Below, piece by piece: positions 23,886-28,631 of a stretch of 28,631 bases of DNA (the first letter of the stretch is position 1; every line of letters starts with the position of its first letter). A model generated the notes under the pieces. That model saw nothing but the letters and a program-made list of their open reading frames with translations, was not told where the DNA came from and did no database searches. The translations under genes and the position numbers were made by a program. Source of the stretch: Saprospiraceae bacterium (GTDB taxonomy: Bacteria; Bacteroidota; Bacteroidia; Chitinophagales; Saprospiraceae); the NCBI GenBank assembly GCA_016716335.1, contig JADJWN010000019.1:1-28631 (forward strand), written 5' to 3'.

Positions 23886-25229
23886 CTCTCTGCGATCTCT
23901 GCGTAAAGGAAAACTTTGCGTTCTCTGCGTGAAAACTCTTTGCGCCCTCTGCGTGAAAAAATACTTTGCACCGTTTTGAGAGTATTCACGCAAAGCACGC
24001 TAAGCTGTATCGCAAAGCACACTAAGCTTTGTTATTCTCTCCATCCACTTTGCGATCTCTGCGTGAAAAACACTTTGCGTTCTCTGCGTGAAAAAACTTT
24101 GATTTGCGTTGAGTTTATTCACGCAAAGCACGCTAAGTTGTATAGCAAAGCACGCTAAGCTTTATTAATCGCTATATACTCTTTGCGCCTTCTGCGTGAA
24201 AAATCTCTTTGCGCCCTCTGCGTGAATGAATACTTTAATTTGTGTTGGAGTATATTCACGCAAAGCTCGCTAAGTTGTATCAAAGCTCGCTAAGCTTTAT
24301 TAATCGCTATATACTCTTTGCGCCCTCTGCGTGAAAAATCTCTTTGCGCCCTCTGCGTGAAAAAATACTTTGCATCGTTTTGAGAGTATTCACGCAAAGC
24401 ACGCTAAGCTGTATCGCAAAGCACACTAAGCTTTGTTATTCTCTCCATCCACTTTGCGTACTCTGCGTGATAAAATACTTTGCGCCCTCTGCGTGAAAAT
24501 ACTTTGCGGTCTCTGCGTGAAATAATACTTTGCGTTCTCTGCGTGAAAAAATACTTTGCATCGTTTTGAGAGTATTCACGCAAAGCACGCTAAGCTGTAT
24601 CGCAAAGCTCGCCAAGCTTTTTTTATTCTCTCCATCCACTTTGCGCCCTCTGCGTAAAAAACTCTTTGCGTTCTCTGCGTGAAATAAAACTTCAATTTGC
24701 GTTGAGTTTATTCACGCAAAGCTCGCTAAGTTGTATCGCAAAGCACGCTAAGCTTTATTAATCGCTATATACTCTTTGCGCCCTCTGCGTGAAAAATCTC
24801 TTTGCGCCCTCTGCGTGAATGAATACTTTAATTTGTGTTGAGTATATTCACGCAAAGCTCGCTAAGTTGTATCGCAAAGCTCGCTAAGCTTTATTAATCG
24901 CTATATACTCTTTGCGCCCTCTGCGTGAAAAATCTCTTTGCGCCCTCTGCGTGAAAAAATACTTTGCATCGTTTTGAGAGTATTCACGCAAAGCACGCTA
25001 AGCTGTATCGCAAAGCTCGCCAAGTTTTATTAATCGCTATATACTCTTTGCGCCCTCTGCGTGAAAAATCTCTTTGCGCCCTCTGCGTGAATGAATACTT
25101 TAATTTGTGTTGAGTATATTCACGCAAAGCTCGCTAAGTTGTATCGCAAAGCTCGCCAAGCTTTGTTATTCTCTCTTTACACTTTGCGCCCTCTGCGTGA
25201 AAAAATACTTTGCGCCCTCTGCGTGAAAA
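23886..25229. repeat. Array of nine about 136-bp palindromic composite repeats
   Basis: Motif A (consensus CTTTGCGCCCTCTGCGTGAA, variable in the middle three bases) occurs 23 times. Its inverted partner B (TTCACGCAAAG followed by C(A/T)CGCTAAG) occurs nine times, starting at 23984, 24117, 24254, 24388, 24574, 24710, 24846, 24982 and 25118. The steps are 133, 137, 134, 186, 136, 136, 136 and 136 bp. A standard unit is A-A-loop-B-B'-linker. A2 pairs with B and A1 with B', so each unit is a two-tier imperfect hairpin of about 100 nt. The 186-bp step holds two extra A copies, and the array ends with two A copies lacking B. The array fills the gap between convergent genes. No credible gene lies within. 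Confidence 0.92.
23984..24574. repeat. First block of an about 590-bp higher-order duplication
   Basis: Units of types I, II, III and I (B starts 23984, 24117, 24254, 24388) recur in the same order at 24574, 24710, 24846 and 24982, with offsets of 590, 593, 592 and 594 bp. A final type III unit (25118) is added only to the second block. Type II is marked by TTTGCGTTGAGTTTA, type III by TTTGTGTTG(G)AGTATA, and type I by CGTTTTGAGAGTA. Confidence 0.75.
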
Positions 25230-25236
25230 AAAACAA

Positions 25237-28200
25237 TCAAAAATCCAATCCAAAACTGATATACAGTTTGGGATCCTGAACTCTCCGAGTCTCAATACCA
25301 TACGCATAATCCAATTTTACAAAGTATCCCAGCAGTCTGGTCCTGAAACCCACTCCATAACCCATTACCAACGGGTCTCTGAAATACTCTATTTCCATAT
25401 CTATAAGGGGTGGTGCCGAAATCTGCACCTTATTGAGCGGGTTTTCCGGACTGAAAGGCGTCCTCCCGTACCATGCCAATCCGGCATCAAAAAAAGCGGT
25501 CAGCTGCATATTGCGAAAAAAAGCAGATCCCTTTCTGCTACCCAGCAAATACTGTACAAAGGGTATCCGCAATTCTGCATTGGATACCAAAAATGAGGCA
25601 CCGTTCCTGATATTATTGTCAAATCCCCGCATCTGGAAAATATTGGCCTTGTAGGCAAAATCTGCATCCTGCCGCTCAGGGATACTCATGTCAAATCTGG
25701 GGAAAATCCAGTTTTCCATACCTCCCAGATAATACAGCATCCTTTTAGAGCCGAATGAAGTAGCCCCACACATACGCAGTGCAAGTACAGATTTGTTCAG
25801 CACCGGTATATAATGTCTTGCATCAAATCCCAGTATGCCGGTAGTACCCCTGCTCAGGTCAAATGCAAAACCATCTATAAACTGCAGGTCGAATTCATTG
25901 ATAAACTCGGAATAAAATTTATACCGGGTACCCCTGCGGATATTCATGCTTTGTTCATAGCTGTTGTCATATATATACTCCAGCCTGAGTGACAGTATTT
26001 TCTCATGACCTACGGGAGCCTCAAAGCTGCTTTGTTCGGTACTCAAACGGAGGAATCTGTCAAACCTCAGCGTAGTGGTTGCCCTGATACTGCGGTATAT
26101 GTCAAAAGGATATCTCAGCTGATACATCCCGAGGGTTGTGGTCTTTTTTGACCTTTGTAAAGCCGGCACAGGTCTCTCTACCGGGGAAGCATATTCATTC
26201 GATTTGCGGTAAAGGGCCATTCTTTTATCGAGTCGCTTTTTCCTGTTGTCAAAAACCAGAAAATACTCCGACCCATTAAATGTGGTGGGTATCCGCATGC
26301 CGGCTTCCACTATGTAGTCTTCGAATAGATCCTTTACCGTAGCTTTCACCAAAAAACCCATCGGCGTGGTAAGTAATTGCTGACGGTCTCCGGTATAGCT
26401 CTCCAGCCCTTCAAAAAGGATATCATTGTTGAAATTGGTAGTGATATTATGGAGACTGAATTTTTTATTGGCAGCAATAGCCCGGGTATTGTTGTAGGGC
26501 TCGACACGTTTAGGCCAGAGGACAGTATTCTCCCATGAAAAACTTCTGTAACGGATTCTGGGACTTTCTTCCGTATTTACATCAATCTCTTCCAAAATTT
26601 CAGGATCCGGAAAGGGACTCTGAAAATATAGCCTTTCGATGGTATCTTTTCTGACCTCAGGCTTAAAAATCAGGGGTGGCATATCAGCAGTAATGTTTGT
26701 CTGAGACAAATACAACTGCCTTGCCTCGGTAACCGGAGGAACAGCACCCAATTCTGGCTCTTTGTGCAATAGATGAAGTGTTGAAACTCCATTCAGGGTA
26801 TATACCGCAGCGTGTGCAGTGCCTGTAGGGTTGGCATGGTGTCTTTGCAGATGTCTTGAATGATTGCTAATGGCCTTCACCTCTCCGGATTCGGTATTAA
26901 TGACGTAGACATTCCGGATCCCTGATTTGTCTGAAAGAAATGTAATGCTTTTATCCGTATAGGCCTGGGGAGATCGCTCATTTACATCCGGTGTACGGGT
27001 GATGAAAACCGCTTTTTTGTCCGGATTGTCCAAAGGGACAAAGCACAGATCAAAATTACCCAGAGGCAAAACCGTATCTCTCCGCATTTCCCTGATGCTG
27101 TCAGTATCCCTGTTGGTTGAAAATAATATGCCCGGCTTACCATGCAGTGTATAATATACTGCATCCAGATCATCATAAAAATCCTGGGTAATCCGGTCAT
27201 GATTTCTGTTTTTAGACTTGTAGTAGTAAAGGTCTGAAAAACCATCCGTATTGGCTGCAAACACATAATCCAGATCATTCACATACGATATAGAATAAAT
27301 CCGCTGGAATATCGTGGGAATCTCCTGTTCCATATACTCAGTTTTAGCCCCGAGCTTATATTTTCTGAGATAAAGAACATCCCTCCGGTCATATAAAAGG
27401 GATATTTCAGGTCTGGATGGATGCCAGGCTATCAATGGATAATTATAATCCGTTTCCTGAAAGGTATTGACATAGCCATATTTCAAAATAGTTTTTTTAG
27501 TGCCGTCCTCCAGATCCAGCAGTTGCACCCTGCACTTCCCTCTGTCATTCAATACGTACAAAAGATACCTGCCGTCAGGGCTCAATTGAATTTGACTGAT
27601 TTCCGGATTGACTTTACGTTTCTTATACAGTTTAAGTGTGTTGGCATCCGATAATGATCTGAACCGGTTTTCTTCATTGCTGAAATATACCCTGTAAAAC
27701 TTTTCCCACTCTCTGATAAGGGCTGTCAGGTCTGTATTCAAAATATATTCAAAACTGTTGTTGATACCCCTGCTTATTTTTGACAGGTACAAAAGATTGG
27801 AAATAGTGGATTTGCCGTACTGTTGCTCGATAAAAAACCAGAAACTGTGACCTGCCACTTTGGGATTGATTTCTTTCAGCTTATTGAAATTCCGGTAAGC
27901 AGCTTTGGTATGCCAGATATCCCGCAGTTCATTTTCTATCTGAATATCCCAATTGGAGGCAGCATAGGCTACCATACCCTGCTTGTACCACTCGGGTATA
28001 TCGAGCAAAACCGCATTCTGAATGATTTCCTGAATATTACTGCCAAAGAGCATGTTGTTCAGATAAACATTGGCAATGCCTTCTCTGATTTTTCTCCGGA
28101 TCAAGGCATGATCTCCATCAAAATAGACAAACATTTTGTTGCCCACAATTTTTGTCTCACCGGTACGACTGACAAAACTTTCTTCGGTGCCGATATTGGA

Positions 28201-28497
28201 CTGTTTCAGATCTGTCACATCCGTATATACGATGATTTCAATTTTGTCATTCATACGATGTTCAAGTACACGCTGTACCTCGTCATGGTCGTATTCGCAA
28301 AGTTGAATGACTGCCTGGGCTACATTCCTTCCTTTTCCGTACCAATAGACAATAAAATTCTCGGTCTCATATTGCCACCAGTTTTTAAAATCCTCATGAT
28401 ACTGAACACGGTTTTTTCCAAATTCTGTATTGATACTCTGTCCTTGTAGGAAAGAGTTTAATATAGTCAGCAGGAATATGAGAAAAACATGTTTCAT
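25237..28497 (-). CDS. Outer membrane protein: peptidase-MA-like domain, PD40 propeller and Omp85-like barrel
   Basis: A 1086-residue exported protein. The signal peptide is MKHVFLIFLLTILNSFLQG. An in-frame ATG at 28530 would add 11 residues before it and overlaps likely promoter sequence, so I start at 28497. Residues about 25-260 resemble the peptidase MA-like family (ENFIVYWYGKG; DIPEWYKQGMVAYAA), but no HExxH is present and REGIA sits where it would be expected. Residues about 290-570 carry PD40/TolB-like blades (IQLSPDGRYLLYVLNDRGK). Residues about 705-1086 form a barrel with an Omp85-like MRGFDNNIRNGASFLVSNAE and a final ISFGLDF, whose terminal Phe is the outer membrane assembly signal. 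Such fusions are often annotated as TolB-like. The role is unknown. Confidence 0.85.
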   Translation of the reverse strand: MKHVFLIFLLTILNSFLQGQSINTEFGKNRVQYHEDFKNWWQYETENFIVYWYGKGRNVAQAVIQLCEYDHDEVQRVLEHRMNDKIEIIVYTDVTDLKQSNIGTEESFVSRTGETKIVGNKMFVYFDGDHALIRRKIREGIANVYLNNMLFGSNIQEIIQNAVLLDIPEWYKQGMVAYAASNWDIQIENELRDIWHTKAAYRNFNKLKEINPKVAGHSFWFFIEQQYGKSTISNLLYLSKISRGINNSFEYILNTDLTALIREWEKFYRVYFSNEENRFRSLSDANTLKLYKKRKVNPEISQIQLSPDGRYLLYVLNDRGKCRVQLLDLEDGTKKTILKYGYVNTFQETDYNYPLIAWHPSRPEISLLYDRRDVLYLRKYKLGAKTEYMEQEIPTIFQRIYSISYVNDLDYVFAANTDGFSDLYYYKSKNRNHDRITQDFYDDLDAVYYTLHGKPGILFSTNRDTDSIREMRRDTVLPLGNFDLCFVPLDNPDKKAVFITRTPDVNERSPQAYTDKSITFLSDKSGIRNVYVINTESGEVKAISNHSRHLQRHHANPTGTAHAAVYTLNGVSTLHLLHKEPELGAVPPVTEARQLYLSQTNITADMPPLIFKPEVRKDTIERLYFQSPFPDPEILEEIDVNTEESPRIRYRSFSWENTVLWPKRVEPYNNTRAIAANKKFSLHNITTNFNNDILFEGLESYTGDRQQLLTTPMGFLVKATVKDLFEDYIVEAGMRIPTTFNGSEYFLVFDNRKKRLDKRMALYRKSNEYASPVERPVPALQRSKKTTTLGMYQLRYPFDIYRSIRATTTLRFDRFLRLSTEQSSFEAPVGHEKILSLRLEYIYDNSYEQSMNIRRGTRYKFYSEFINEFDLQFIDGFAFDLSRGTTGILGFDARHYIPVLNKSVLALRMCGATSFGSKRMLYYLGGMENWIFPRFDMSIPERQDADFAYKANIFQMRGFDNNIRNGASFLVSNAELRIPFVQYLLGSRKGSAFFRNMQLTAFFDAGLAWYGRTPFSPENPLNKVQISAPPLIDMEIEYFRDPLVMGYGVGFRTRLLGYFVKLDYAYGIETRRVQDPKLYISFGLDF

Positions 28498-28631
28498 ACT
28501 GTGATGCAAGATAAGGCAAAATTTATTCATCCATACAAAAATGAAATCGCTCTGTTCAAAAATCTTATCAAATGATTTAGGTGCAGATTTAAAATAAAAT
28601 GTATTTTTGGAATTCTAAATAAAACCAATAT
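28498..28631 (-). other. Upstream region of the outer membrane protein gene
   Basis: AT-rich region at the window edge. On the minus strand, TTATCTTGC and AAATTTTGCC lie 10-30 nt before the preferred ATG (28497). Both are close to the TAnnTTTG box but inexact. No other gene is visible. Confidence 0.25.

Noticed and set aside
23916..24158. 80-residue plus-strand reading frame inside the array, with similar frames at 24436-24639 (-) and 25091-25279 (+)
   Set aside because: These are translations of the A/B repeats (REKTL/AKHAKL-type strings) that follow the repeat period. No independent evidence supports a protein.
23886..25229. CRISPR array
   Set aside because: The spacing sequences are themselves repeated, the arms are inverted repeats, the period is 136 bp, and no cas genes are present.
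27823..28449. 208-residue plus-strand reading frame opposite the outer membrane protein gene
   Set aside because: It is antisense to a clear signal-peptide and domain-bearing gene and has no start context.

Overview
The window looks like a contig from the phylum Bacteroidota. The signs are TAnnTTTG -7 promoter boxes, a DUF4199 protein, a tiny basic COX24-domain protein next to HU and RNase G, a GxxExxY protein, and a large outer membrane barrel ending in F. Saprospiria is my guess from overall gene style, and it is not demonstrated. There are no rRNA or tRNA genes, insertion sequences or phage genes.

Layout. Bases 1-403 hold five short hairpins in two alternating forms. A minus-strand operon follows: nadB (L-aspartate oxidase, NAD synthesis), an unrecognised polytopic membrane protein and a DUF4199 protein. 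A GT4 glycosyltransferase is transcribed away from it. Next come two tandem POT-family peptide transporters (+). RNase G (-) stands alone, followed by the minus-strand operon HU, TPR protein, COX24-like mini-protein. Divergent from HU run yicC, gmk and apaG (+), then an exported protein with a carboxypeptidase-regulatory-like domain. A minus-strand surface-polysaccharide block (Wzx-like flippase, Wzz-like chain-length protein, O-antigen ligase/polymerase, UPF0104-type membrane protein) spans 16.3-21.5 kb. Divergent from it are a SAM-methyltransferase-like gene and an SDR oxidoreductase. The right end holds a GxxExxY protein, a 1.35-kb array of palindromic repeats, and a convergent 1086-residue protein with peptidase-MA-like, PD40 propeller and Omp85-like barrel regions.

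Two things stand out. First, nine units of about 136 bp, each an imperfect two-tier inverted repeat, form an ordered array starting about 45 bp after the GxxExxY gene, whose product carries a PD-(D/E)xK-like nuclease motif. The unit types follow a higher-order I-II-III-I pattern duplicated at about 590 bp. I treat GxxExxY plus array as the best candidate for an undescribed repeat-linked system. Second, five conserved genes (the COX24-like gene, yicC, gmk, the UPF0104-type gene and the SDR) each carry one frameshift that is repaired by adding or removing a single base in a homopolymer. Because gmk is normally essential, sequencing or assembly error is the simplest explanation.
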